Shown here in pieces: positions 37,561 through 51,400 of a stretch of DNA of 64,000 bases; the stretch's first letter is position 1, and each line of letters starts with the position of its first letter. A model generated the notes under the pieces. The model saw only the letters and a list, made by a program, of their open reading frames with translations, made no database searches and was not told where the DNA came from. Both the position numbers and the translations under genes were made by a program. Source of the stretch: Auanema rhodensis (Eukaryota; Nematoda; Chromadorea; Rhabditida; Rhabditidae); contig OZ059896.1 of assembly GCA_964057225.1 (NCBI GenBank), positions 12,260,501-12,324,500 on the forward strand. Direction: 5' to 3'.

Positions 37561-40500
37561 CTTCATTTTTTAAATTTTTGATCATTAAAAAACATTTAAA
37601 TTTCAATGTTGTGATGCTCAAAAACTGAAACAGTTGAATATTTTGTAATTTCTAAACCATTTTACTCCATCTCTTTCATTTAATTCCATATTTTAAACAA
37701 TTTTATATTTCTACCACGAATTCATAACTTCATTTTTTAAATTTTTAATCATTAAAAAACATTTAAATTTCAATATTGTGATGCTCAAAAACTGAAACAT
37801 TTAAATATTTTGTATTTTCTAAACCATTTTACTCCATCGCTTTTATTTAATCCCATATTTTAAACAATTTTATATTTCTACCACGAATTCATAACTTCAT
37901 TTTTTAAATTTTTGATCATTAAAAAACATTTAAATTTCAATATTGTGATGCTCAAAAACTGAAACAGTTGAATATTTTGTATTTTCTAAACCATTTTACT
38001 CCATCGCTTTTATATTTCTACCGCTATTTCATAAATTCATTTTTTAAATTTTTAATCATTAAAAAACATATAAATTTCAATATTGTGATGCTCAAAAACT
38101 GAAACATTTAAATATTTTGTATTTTCTAAACCATTTCACTCCATCTCTTTCATTTAATTCCATATTTTAAACAATTTTATATTTCTACCACGAATTCATA
38201 ACTTCATTTTTTAAATTTTTGATCATTAAAAAACATTTAAATTTCAATATTGTGATGCTCAAAAACTGAAACAGTTGAATATTTTGTAATTTCTAAACCA
38301 TTTTACTCCATCGCTTTTATTTAATTCCATATTTTAAACAATTTTATATTTCTACCGCTATTTCATAATTTCATTTTTTAAATTTTTAATCATTAAAAAA
38401 CATTTAAATTTCAATATTGTGATGCTCAAAAACTGAAACATTTAAATATTTTGTATTTTCTAAACCATTTCACTCCATCTCTTTCATTTAATTCCATATT
38501 TTAAACAATTTTATATTTCTACCACGAATTCATAACTTCATTTTTTAAATTTTTGATCATTAAAAAACATTTAAATTTCAATGTTGTGATGCTCAAAAAC
38601 TGAAACAGTTGAATATTTTGTAATTTCTAAACCATTTTACTCCATCTCTTTCATTTAATTCCATATTTTAAACAATTTTATATTTCTACCACGAATTCAT
38701 AACTTCATTTTTTAAATTTTTAATCATTAAAAAACATTTAAATTTCAATATTGTGATGCTCAAAAACTGAAACATTTAAATATTTTGTATTTTCTAAACC
38801 ATTTCACTCCATCTCTTTCATTTAATTCCATATTTTAAACAATTTTATATTTCTACCACGAATTCATAACTTCATTTTTTAAATTTTTGATCATTAAAAA
38901 ACATTTAAATTTCAATATTGTGATGCTCAAAAACTGAAACAGTTGAATATTTTGTAATTTCTAAACCATTTTACTCCATCGCTTTTATTTAATCTCATAT
39001 TTTAAACAATTTTATATTTCTACCGCTATTTCATAATTTCATTTTTTAAATTTTTAATCATTAAAAAACATTTAAATTTCAATATTGTGATGCTCAAAAA
39101 CTGAAACAGTTGAATATTTTGTATTTTCTAAACCATTTTACTTCATATCTTTCATTTAATTCCATATTTTAAACAATTTTATATTTCTACCACGAATTCA
39201 TAACTTCATTTTTTAAATTTTTAATCATTAAAAAACATTTAAATTTCAATATTGTGATGCTCAAAAACTGAAACAGTTGAATATTTTGTATTTTCTAAAC
39301 CATTTTACTCCATCTATTTTATTTAATCCCACATTTTAATTAATTTTATATTTCTACCGCTGTTTCATAAATTCATTTTTTAAATTTTTAATCATTAAAA
39401 AACATATAAATTTCAATATTGTGATGCTCAAAAACTGAAACATTTAAATATTTTGTATTTTCTAAACCATTTCACTCCATCTCTTTCATTTAATTCCATA
39501 TTTTAAACAATTTTATATTTCTACCACGAATTCATAACTTCATTTTTTAAATTTTTAATCATTAAAAAACATTTAAATTTCAATATTGTGATGCTCAAAA
39601 ACTGAAACAGTTGAATATTTTGTAATTTCTAAACCATTTTACTCCATCTCTTTCATTTAATTCCATATTTTAAACAATTTTATATTTCTACCGCTGTTTC
39701 ATAAATTCATTTTTTAAATTTTTAATCATTAAAAAACATATAAATTTCAATATTGTGATGCTCAAAAACTGAAACATTTAAATATTTTGTATTTTCTAAA
39801 CCATTTCACTCCATCTCTTTCATTTAATTCCATATTTTAAACAATTTTATATTTCTACCACGAATTCATAACTTCATTTTTTAAATTTTTGATCATTAAA
39901 AAACATTTAAATTTCAATATTGTGATGCTCAAAAACTGAAACATTTAAATATTTTGTATTTTCTAAACCATTTCACTCCATCTCTTTCATTTAATTCCAT
40001 ATTTTAAACAATTTTATATTTCTACCACGAATTCATAACTTCATTTTTTAAATTTTTGATCATTAAAAAACATTTAAATTTCAATGTTGTGATGCTCAAA
40101 AACTGAAACAGTTGAATATTTTGTAATTTCTAAACCATTTTACTCCATCTCTTTCATTTAATTCCATATTTTAAACAATTTTATATTTCTACCACGAATT
40201 CATAACTTCATTTTTTAAATTTTTAATCATTAAAAAACATTTAAATTTCAATATTGTGATGCTCAAAAACTGAAACATTTAAATATTTTGTATTTTCTAA
40301 ACCATTTTACTCCATCGCTTTTATTTAATCCCATATTTTAAACAATTTTATATTTCTACCACGAATTCATAACTTCATTTTTTAAATTTTTGATCATTAA
40401 AAAACATTTAAATTTCAATATTGTGATGCTCAAAAACTGAAACAGTTGAATATTTTGTATTTTCTAAACCATTTTACTCCATCGCTTTTATATTTCTACC

Positions 40501-43500
40501 GCTATTTCATAAATTCATTTTTTAAATTTTTAATCATTAAAAAACATATAAATTTCAATATTGTGATGCTCAAAAACTGAAACATTTAAATATTTTGTAT
40601 TTTCTAAACCATTTCACTCCATCGCTTTTATTTAATCTCATATTTTAAACAATTTTATATTTCTACCGCTATTTCATAATTTCATTTTTTAAATTTTTAA
40701 TCATTAAAAAACATTTAAATTTCAATATTGTGATGCTCAAAAACTGAAACAGTTGAATATTTTGTATTTTCTAAACCATTTTACTTCATATCTTTCATTT
40801 AATTCCATATTTTAAACAATTTTATATTTCTACCACGAATTCATAACTTCATTTTTTAAATTTTTGATCATTAAAAAACATTTAAATTTCAATATTGTGA
40901 TGCTCAAAAACTGAAACAGTTGAATATTTTGTAATTTCTAAACCATTTTACTCCATCGCTTTTATTTAATCTCATATTTTAAACAATTTTATATTTCTAC
41001 CGCTATTTCATAATTTCATTTTTTAAATTTTTAATCATTAAAAAACATTTAAATTTCAATATTGTGATGCTCAAAAACTGAAACAGTTGAATATTTTGTA
41101 TTTTCTAAACCATTTTACTTCATATCTTTCATTTAATTCCATATTTTAAACAATTTTATATTTCTACCACGAATTCATAACTTCATTTTTTAAATTTTTA
41201 ATCATTAAAAAACATTTAAATTTCAATATTGTGATGCTCAAAAACTGAAACAGTTGAATATTTTGTATTTTCTAAACCATTTTACTCCATCTATTTTATT
41301 TAATCCCACATTTTAATTAATTTTATATTTCTACCGCTGTTTCATAAATTCATTTTTTAAATTTTTAATCATTAAAAAACATATAAATTTCAATATTGTG
41401 ATGCTCAAAAACTGAAACATTTAAATATTTTGTATTTTCTAAACCATTTCACTCCATCTCTTTCATTTAATTCCATATTTTAAACAATTTTATATTTCTA
41501 CCACGAATTCATAACTTCATTTTTTAAATTTTTAATCATTAAAAAACATTTAAATTTCAATATTGTGATGCTCAAAAACTGAAACAGTTGAATATTTTGT
41601 AATTTCTAAACCATTTTACTCCATCTCTTTCATTTAATTCCATATTTTAAACAATTTTATATTTCTACCGCTGTTTCATAAATTCATTTTTTAAATTTTT
41701 AATCATTAAAAAACATATAAATTTCAATATTGTGATGCTCAAAAACTGAAACATTTAAATATTTTGTATTTTCTAAACCATTTCACTCCATCTCTTTCAT
41801 TTAATTCCATATTTTAAACAATTTTATATTTCTACCACGAATTCATAACTTCATTTTTTAAATTTTTGATCATTAAAAAACATTTAAATTTCAATATTGT
41901 GATGCTCAAAAACTGAAACATTTAAATATTTTGTATTTTCTAAACCATTTCACTCCATCTCTTTCATTTAATTCCATATTTTAAACAATTTTATATTTCT
42001 ACCACGAATTCATAACTTCATTTTTTAAATTTTTGATCATTAAAAAACATTTAAATTTCAATGTTGTGATGCTCAAAAACTGAAACAGTTGAATATTTTG
42101 TAATTTCTAAACCATTTTACTCCATCTCTTTCATTTAATTCCATATTTTAAACAATTTTATATTTCTACCACGAATTCATAACTTCATTTTTTAAATTTT
42201 TAATCATTAAAAAACATTTAAATTTCAATATTGTGATGCTCAAAAACTGAAACATTTAAATATTTTGTATTTTCTAAACCATTTTACTCCATCGCTTTTA
42301 TTTAATCCCATATTTTAAACAATTTTATATTTCTACCACGAATTCATAACTTCATTTTTTAAATTTTTGATCATTAAAAAACATTTAAATTTCAATATTG
42401 TGATGCTCAAAAACTGAAACAGTTGAATATTTTGTATTTTCTAAACCATTTTACTCCATCGCTTTTATATTTCTACCGCTATTTCATAAATTCATTTTTT
42501 AAATTTTTAATCATTAAAAAACATATAAATTTCAATATTGTGATGCTCAAAAACTGAAACATTTAAATATTTTGTATTTTCTAAACCATTTCACTCCATC
42601 GCTTTTATTTAATCTCATATTTTAAACAATTTTATATTTCTACCGCTATTTCATAATTTCATTTTTTAAATTTTTAATCATTAAAAAACATTTAAATTTC
42701 AATATTGTGATGCTCAAAAACTGAAACAGTTGAATATTTTGTATTTTCTAAACCATTTTACTTCATATCTTTCATTTAATTCCATATTTTAAACAATTTT
42801 ATATTTCTACCACGAATTCATAACTTCATTTTTTAAATTTTTAATCATTAAAAAACATTTAAATTTCAATATTGTGATGCTCAAAAACTGAAACAGTTGA
42901 ATATTTTGTATTTTCTAAACCATTTTACTCCATCTATTTTATTTAATCCCACATTTTAATTAATTTTATATTTCTACCGCTGTTTCATAAATTCATTTTT
43001 TAAATTTTTAATCATTAAAAAACATATAAATTTCAATATTGTGATGCTCAAAAACTGAAACATTTAAATATTTTGTATTTTCTAAACCATTTCACTCCAT
43101 CTCTTTCATTTAATTCCATATTTTAAACAATTTTATATTTCTACCACGAATTCATAACTTCATTTTTTAAATTTTTAATCATTAAAAAACATTTAAATTT
43201 CAATATTGTGATGCTCAAAAACTGAAACAGTTGAATATTTTGTAATTTCTAAACCATTTTACTCCATCTCTTTCATTTAATTCCATATTTTAAACAATTT
43301 TATATTTCTACCGCTGTTTCATAAATTCATTTTTTAAATTTTTAATCATTAAAAAACATATAAATTTCAATATTGTGATGCTCAAAAACTGAAACATTTA
43401 AATATTTTGTATTTTCTAAACCATTTCACTCCATCTCTTTCATTTAATTCCATATTTTAAACAATTTTATATTTCTACCACGAATTCATAACTTCATTTT

Positions 43501-44741
43501 TTAAATTTTTGATCATTAAAAAACATTTAAATTTCAATATTGTGATGCTCAAAAACTGAAACAGTTAAATATTTTGTATTTTCTAAACCATTTCACTCCA
43601 TCTCTTTCATTTAATTCCATATTTTAAACAATTTTATATTTCTACCACGAATTCATAACTTCATTTTTTAAATTTTTGATCATTAAAAAACATTTAAATT
43701 TCAATATTGTGATGCTCAAAAACTGAAACAGTTAAATATTTTGTATTTTCTAAACCATTTCACTCCATCTCTTTCATTTAATTCCATATTATAAACAATT
43801 TTATATTTCTACCACGAATTCATAACTTCATTTTTTAAATTTTTAATCATTAAAAAACATTTAAATTTCAATATTGTGATGCTCAAAAACTGAAACAGTT
43901 GAATATTTTGTATTTTCTAAACCATTTTACTCCATCGCTTTTATATTTCTACCGCTATTTCATAAATTCATTTTTTAAATTTTTAATCATTAAAAAACAT
44001 ATAAATTTCAATATTGTGATGCTCAAAAACTGAAACATTTAAATATTTTGTATTTTCTAAACCATTTCACTCCATCTCTTTCATTTAATTCCATATTTTA
44101 AACAATTTTATATTTCTACCACGAATTCATAACTTCATTTTTTAAATTTTTGATCATTAAAAAACATTTAAATTTCAATATTGTGATGCTCAAAAACTGA
44201 AACAGTTAAATATTTTGTATTTTCTAAACCATTTCACTCCATCTCTTTCATTTAATTCCATATTATAAACAATTTTATATTTCTACCACGAATTCATAAC
44301 TTCATTTTTTAAATTTTTAATCATTAAAAAACATTTAAATTTCAATATTGTGATGCTCAAAAACTGAAACATTTAAATATTTTGTATTTTCTAAACCATT
44401 TTACTCCATCGCTTTTATTTAATCCCCTATTTTAAACAATTTTATATTTCTACGACGAATTCATAACTTCATTTTTTAAATTTTTGATCATTAAAAAACA
44501 TTTAAATTTCAATATTGTGATGCTCAAAAACTGAAACAGTTGAATATTTTGTATTTTCTAAACCATTTTACTCCATCGCTTTTATATTTCTACCGCTATT
44601 TCATAAATTCATTTTTTAAATTTTTAATCATTAAAAAACATATAAATTTCAATATTGTGATGCTCAAAAACTGAAACATTTAAATATTTTGTATTTTCTA
44701 AACCATTTCACTCCATCTCTTTCATTTAATTCCATATTTTA

Positions 44742-45942
44742 AACAATTTTATATTTCTACCACAAATTCATAAATTCATTTTTTAAATTTTTAATCATTA
44801 AAAAACATATAAATTTCAATATTGTGATGCTCAAAAACTGAAACATTTAAATATTTTGTATTTTCTAAACCATTTCACTCCATCTCTTTCATTTAATTCC
44901 ATATTTTAAACAATTTTATATTTCTACCACGAATTCATAACTTCATTTTTTAAATTTTTGATCATTAAAAAACATTTAAATTTCAATATTGTGATGCTCA
45001 AAAACTGAAACAGTTGAATATTTTGTAATTTCTAAACCATTTTACTCCATCGCTTTTATTTAATTCCATATTTTAAACAATTTTATATTTCTACCGCTAT
45101 TTCATAATTTCATTTTTTAAATTTTTAATCATTAAAAAACATTTAAATTTCAATATTGTGATGCTCAAAAACTGAAACATTTAAATATTTTGTATTTTCT
45201 AAACCATTTCACTCCATCTCTTTCATTTAATTCCATATTTTAAACAATTTTATATTTCTACCACGAATTCATAACTTCATTTTTTAAATTTTTGATCATT
45301 AAAAAACATTTAAATTTCAATGTTGTGATGCTCAAAAACTGAAACAGTTGAATATTTTGTAATTTCTAAACCATTTTACTCCATCTTTTTCATTTAATTT
45401 CATATTTTAAACAATTTTATATTTCTACCACGAATTCATAACTTTATTTTTTAAATTTTTAATCATTAAAAAACATTTAAATTTCAATATTGTGATGCTC
45501 AAAAACTGAAACATTTAAATAATTTGTATTTTCTAAACCATTTCACTCCATCTCTTTCATTTAATTCCATATTTTAAACAATTTTATATTTCTACCACGA
45601 ATTCATAACTTCATTTTTTAAATTTTTGATCATTAAAAAACATTTAAATTTCAATATTGTGATGCTCAAAAACTGAAACAGTTGAATATTTTGTAATTTC
45701 TAAACCATTTTACTCCATCGCTTTTATTTAATCCCATATTTTAAACAATTTTATATTTCTACCGCTATTTCATAATTTCATTTTTTAAATTTTTAATCAT
45801 TAAAAAACATTTAAATTTCAATATTGTGATGCTCAAAAACTGAAACAGTTGAATATTTTGTAATTTCTAAACCATTTTACTCCATCGCTTTTATTTAATT
45901 CCATATTTTAAACAATTTTATATTTCTACCGCTATTTCATAA
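44742..45942. repeat. Satellite block duplicated from 8382 bp upstream, copy 2
   Basis: Partner of 36360-37560, with CCACAAATTC at 44760 and ATTTAAATAATTTG at 45513. One extra difference is visible (TTTAATTTCAT near 45395 where copy 1 has TTTAATTCCAT), so the duplication is recent but not new. Confidence 0.8.
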
Positions 45943-47689
45943 TTTCATTTTTTAAATTTTTAATCATTAAAAAACATTTAAATTTCAATATTGTGATGCT
46001 CAAAAACTGAAACATTTAAATATTTTGTATTTTCTAAACCATTTCACTCCATCTCTTTCATTTAATTCCATATTTTAAACAATTTTATATTTCTACCACG
46101 AATTCATAACTTCATTTTTTAAATTTTTGATCATTAAAAAACATTTAAATTTCAATGTTGTGATGCTCAAAAACTGAAACAGTTGAATATTTTGTAATTT
46201 CTAAACCATTTTACTCCATCGCTTTTATTTAATCTCATATTTTGAACAATTTTATATTTCTACCGCTATTTCATAATTTCATTTTTTAAATTTTTAATCA
46301 TTAAAAAACATTTAAATTTCAATATTGTGATGCTCAAAAACTGAAACAGTTGAATATTTTGTATTTTCTAAACCATTTTACTTCATATCTTTCATTTAAT
46401 TCCATATTTTAAACAATTTTATATTTCTACCACGAATTCATAACTTCATTTTTTAAATTTTTAATCATTAAAAAACATTTAAATTTCAATATTGTGATGC
46501 TCAAAAACTGAAACAGTTGAATATTTTGTATTTTCTAAACCATTTTACTCCATCTATTTTATTTAATCCCACATTTTAAACAATTTTATATTTCTACCGC
46601 TGTTTCATAAATTCATTTTTTAAATTTTTAATCATTAAAAAACATATAAATTTCAATATTGTGATGCTCAAAAACTGAAACATTTAAATATTTTGTATTT
46701 TCTAAACCATTTCACTCCATCTCTTTCATTTAATTCCATATTTTAAACAATTTTATATTTCTACCACGAATTCATAACTTCATTTTTTAAATTTTTAATC
46801 ATTAAAAAACATTTAAATTTCAATATTGTGATGCTCAAAAACTGAAACAGTTGAATATTTTGTAATTTCTAAACCATTTTACTCCATCTCTTTCATTTAA
46901 TTCCATATTTTAAACAATTTTATATTTCTACCGCTGTTTCATAAATTCATTTTTTAAATTTTTAATCATTAAAAAACATATAAATTTCAATATTGTGATG
47001 CTCAAAAACTGAAACATTTAAATATTTTGTATTTTCTAAACCATTTCACTCCATCTCTTTCATTTAATTCCATATTTTAAACAATTTTATATTTCTACCA
47101 CGAATTCATAACTTCATTTTTTAAATTTTTGATCATTAAAAAACATTTAAATTTCAATATTGTGATGCTCAAAAACTGAAACAGTTAAATATTTTGTATT
47201 TTCTAAACCATTTCACTCCATCTCTTTCATTTAATTCCATATTATAAACAATTTTATATTTCTACCACGAATTCATAACTTCATTTTTTAAATTTTTAAT
47301 CATTAAAAAACATTTAAATTTCAATATTGTGATGCTCAAAAACTGAAACATTTAAATATTTTGTATTTTCTAAACCATTTTACTCCATCGCTTTTATTTA
47401 ATCCCATATTTTAAATAATTTTATATTTCTACCACGAATTCATAACTTCATTTTTTAAATTTTTGATCATTAAAAAACATTTAAATTTCAATATTGTGAT
47501 GCTCAAAAACTGAAACAGTTGAATATTTTGTATTTTCTAAACCATTTTACTCCATCGCTTTTATATTTCTACCGCTATTTCATAAATTCATTTTTTAAAT
47601 TTTTAATCATTAAAAAACATATAAATTTCAATATTGTGATGCTCAAAAACTGAAACATTTAAATATTTTGTATTTTCTAAACCATTTCA

Positions 47690-48420
47690 CTCCATTTCTT
47701 TCATTTAATTCCATATTTTAAACAATTTTATATTTCTACCACGAATTCATAACTTCATTTTTTAAATTTTTAATCATTAAAAAACATATAAATTTCAATA
47801 TTGTGATGCTCAAAAACTGAAACATTTAAATATTTTGTATTTTCTAAACCATTTCACTCCATCTCTTTTATTTAATTCCATATTTTAAACAATTTTATAT
47901 TACTACCACGAATTCATAACTTCATTTTTTAAATTTTTAATCATTAAAAAACATTTAAATTTCAATATTGTGATGATCAAAAACTAAAACAGTTGAATAT
48001 TTTGTAATTTCTAAACCATTTTACTCCATCGCTTTTATTTAATCCCATATTTTAAACAATTTTATATTTCTACCGCTATTACATAATTTCATTTTTTAAA
48101 TTTTTAATCATTAAAAAACATTTAAATTTCAATATTGTGATGCTCAAAAACTGAAACAGTTGAATATTTTGTATTTTCTAAACCATTTTACTTCATATCT
48201 TTCATTTAATTCCATATTTTATACAATTTTTTATTTCTACCACGAATTCATAACTTCATTTTTTAAATTTTTAATCATTAAAAAACATTTAAATTTCAAT
48301 ATTGTGATGCTCAAAAACTGAAACAGTTGAATATTTTGTATTTTCTAAACCATTTTACTCCATCTATTTTATTAAATCCCACATTTTAAACAATTTTATA
48401 TTACTACCACGAATTCATAA
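47690..48420. repeat. Diverged patch inside the satellite
   Basis: Monomers here keep the 167-bp length but carry clustered private substitutions: CCATTTCTTTC near 47695, TATTACTACC near 47900 and 48400, GATGATCAAAAACTAAAAC near 47972, GCTATTACATAATT near 48075, TTTATACAATTTTTTATT near 48220, and TATTAAATCCC near 48370. Neighbouring monomers are nearly identical to the family. The patch looks like older monomers spared from homogenisation. Confidence 0.75.
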
Positions 48421-51400
48421 CTTCATTTTTTAAATTTTTAATCATTAAAAAACATTTAAATTTCAATATTGTGATGCTCAAAAACTGAAACAGTTGAATA
48501 TTTTGTATTTTCTAAACCATTTTACTCCATCTATTTTATTTAATCCCACATTTTAAACAATTTTATATTTCTACCGCTGTTTCATAAATTCATTTTTTAA
48601 ATTTTTAATCATTAAAAAACATATAAATTTCAATATTGTGATGCTCAAAAACTGAAACATTTAAATATTTTGTATTTTCTAAACCATTTCACTCCATCTC
48701 TTTCATTTAATTCCATATTTTAAACAATTTTATATTTCTACCACGAATTCATAACTTCATTTTTTAAATTTTTAATCATTAAAAAACATTTAAATTTCAA
48801 TATTGTGATGCTCAAAAACTGAAACAGTTGAATATTTTGTAATTTCTAAACCATTTTACTCCATCTCTTTCATTTAATTCCATATTTTAAACAATTTTAT
48901 ATTTCTACCGCTGTTTCATAAATTCATTTTTTAAATTTTTAATCATTAAAAAACATATAAATTTCAATATTGTGATGCTCAAAAACTGAAACATTTAAAT
49001 ATTTTGTATTTTCTAAACCATTTCACTCCATCTCTTTCATTTAATTCCATATTTTAAACAATTTTATATTTCTACCACGAATTCATAACTTCATTTTTTA
49101 AATTTTTGATCATTAAAAAACATTTAAATTTCAATATTGTGATGCTCAAAAACTGAAACAGTTAAATATTTTGTATTTTCTAAACCATTTCACTCCATCT
49201 CTTTCATTTAATTCCATATTATAAACAATTTTATATTTCTACCACGAATTCATAACTTCATTTTTTAAATTTTTAATCATTAAAAAACATTTAAATTTCA
49301 ATATTGTGATGCTCAAAAACTGAAACATTTAAATATTTTGTATTTTCTAAACCATTTTACTCCATCGCTTTTATTTAATCCCATATTTTAAATAATTTTA
49401 TATTTCTACCACGAATTCATAACTTCATTTTTTAAATTTTTGATCATTAAAAAACATTTAAATTTCAATATTGTGATGCTCAAAAACTGAAACAGTTGAA
49501 TATTTTGTATTTTCTAAACCATTTTACTCCATCGCTTTTATATTTCTACCGCTATTTCATAAATTCATTTTTTAAATTTTTAATCATTAAAAAACATATA
49601 AATTTCAATATTGTGATGCTCAAAAACTGAAACATTTAAATATTTTGTATTTTCTAAACCATTTCACTCCATCTCTTTCATTTAATTCCATATTTTAAAC
49701 AATTTTATATTTCTACCACGAATTCATAACTTCATTTTTTAAATTTTTGATCATTAAAAAACATTTAAATTTCAATATTGTGATGCTCAAAAACTGAAAC
49801 ATTTAAATATTTTGTATTTTCTAAACCATTTCACTCCATCTCTTTCATTTAATTCCATATTTTAAACAATTTTATATTTCTACCACGAATTCATAACTTC
49901 ATTTTTTAAATTTTTGATCATTAAAAAACATTTAAATTTCAATATTGTGATGCTCAAAAACTGAAACAGTTGAATATTTTGTAATTTCTAAACCATTTTA
50001 CTCCATCGCTTTTATTTAATCCCATATTTTAAACAATTTTATATTTCTACCGCTATTTCATAATTTCATTTTTTAAATTTTTAATCATTAAAAAACATTT
50101 AAATTTCAATATTGTGATGCTCAAAAACTGAAACAGTTGAATATTTTGTAATTTCTAAACCATTTTACTCCATCGCTTTTATTTAATTCCATATTTTAAA
50201 CAATTTTATATTTCTACCGCTATTTCATAATTTCATTTTTTAAATTTTTAATCATTAAAAAACATTTAAATTTCAATATTGTGATGCTCAAAAACTGAAA
50301 CATTTAAATATTTTGTATTTTCTAAACCATTTCACTCCATCTCTTTCATTTAATTCCATATTTTAAACAATTTTATATTTCTACCACGAATTCATAACTT
50401 CATTTTTTAAATTTTTGATCATTAAAAAACATTTAAATTTCAATGTTGTGATGCTCAAAAACTGAAACAGTTGAATATTTTGTAATTTCTAAACCATTTT
50501 ACTCCATCTCTTTCATTTAATTCCATATTTTAAACAATTTTATATTTCTACCACGAATTCATAACTTCATTTTTTAAATTTTTAATCATTAAAAAACATT
50601 TAAATTTCAATATTGTGATGCTCAAAAACTGAAACATTTAAATATTTTGTATTTTCTAAACCATTTCACTCCATCTCTTTCATTTAATTCCATATTTTAA
50701 ACAATTTTATATTTCTACCACGAATTCATAACTTCATTTTTTAAATTTTTGATCATTAAAAAACATTTAAATTTCAATATTGTGATGCTCAAAAACTGAA
50801 ACAGTTGAATATTTTGTAATTTCTAAACCATTTTACTCCATCGCTTTCATTTAATCCCATATTTTAAACAATTTTATATTTCTACCGCTATTTCATAATT
50901 TCATTTTTTAAATTTTTAATCATTAAAAAACATTTAAATTTCAATATTGTGATGCTCAAAAACTGAAACAGTTGAATATTTTGTAATTTCTAAACCATTT
51001 TACTCCATCGCTTTTATTTAATTCCATATTTTAAACAATTTTATATTTCTACCGCTATTTCATAATTTCATTTTTTAAATTTTTAATCATTAAAAAACAT
51101 TTAAATTTCAATATTGTGATGCTCAAAAACTGAAACATTTAAATATTTTGTATTTTCTAAACCATTTCACTCCATCTCTTTCATTTAATTCCATATTTTA
51201 AACAATTTTATATTTCTACCACGAATTCATAACTTCATTTTTTAAATTTTTGATCATTAAAAAACATTTAAATTTCAATGTTGTGATGCTCAAAAACTGA
51301 AACAGTTGAATATTTTGTAATTTCTAAACCATTTTACTCCATCTCTTTCATTTAATTCCATATTTTAAACAATTTTATATTTCTACCACGAATTCATAAC

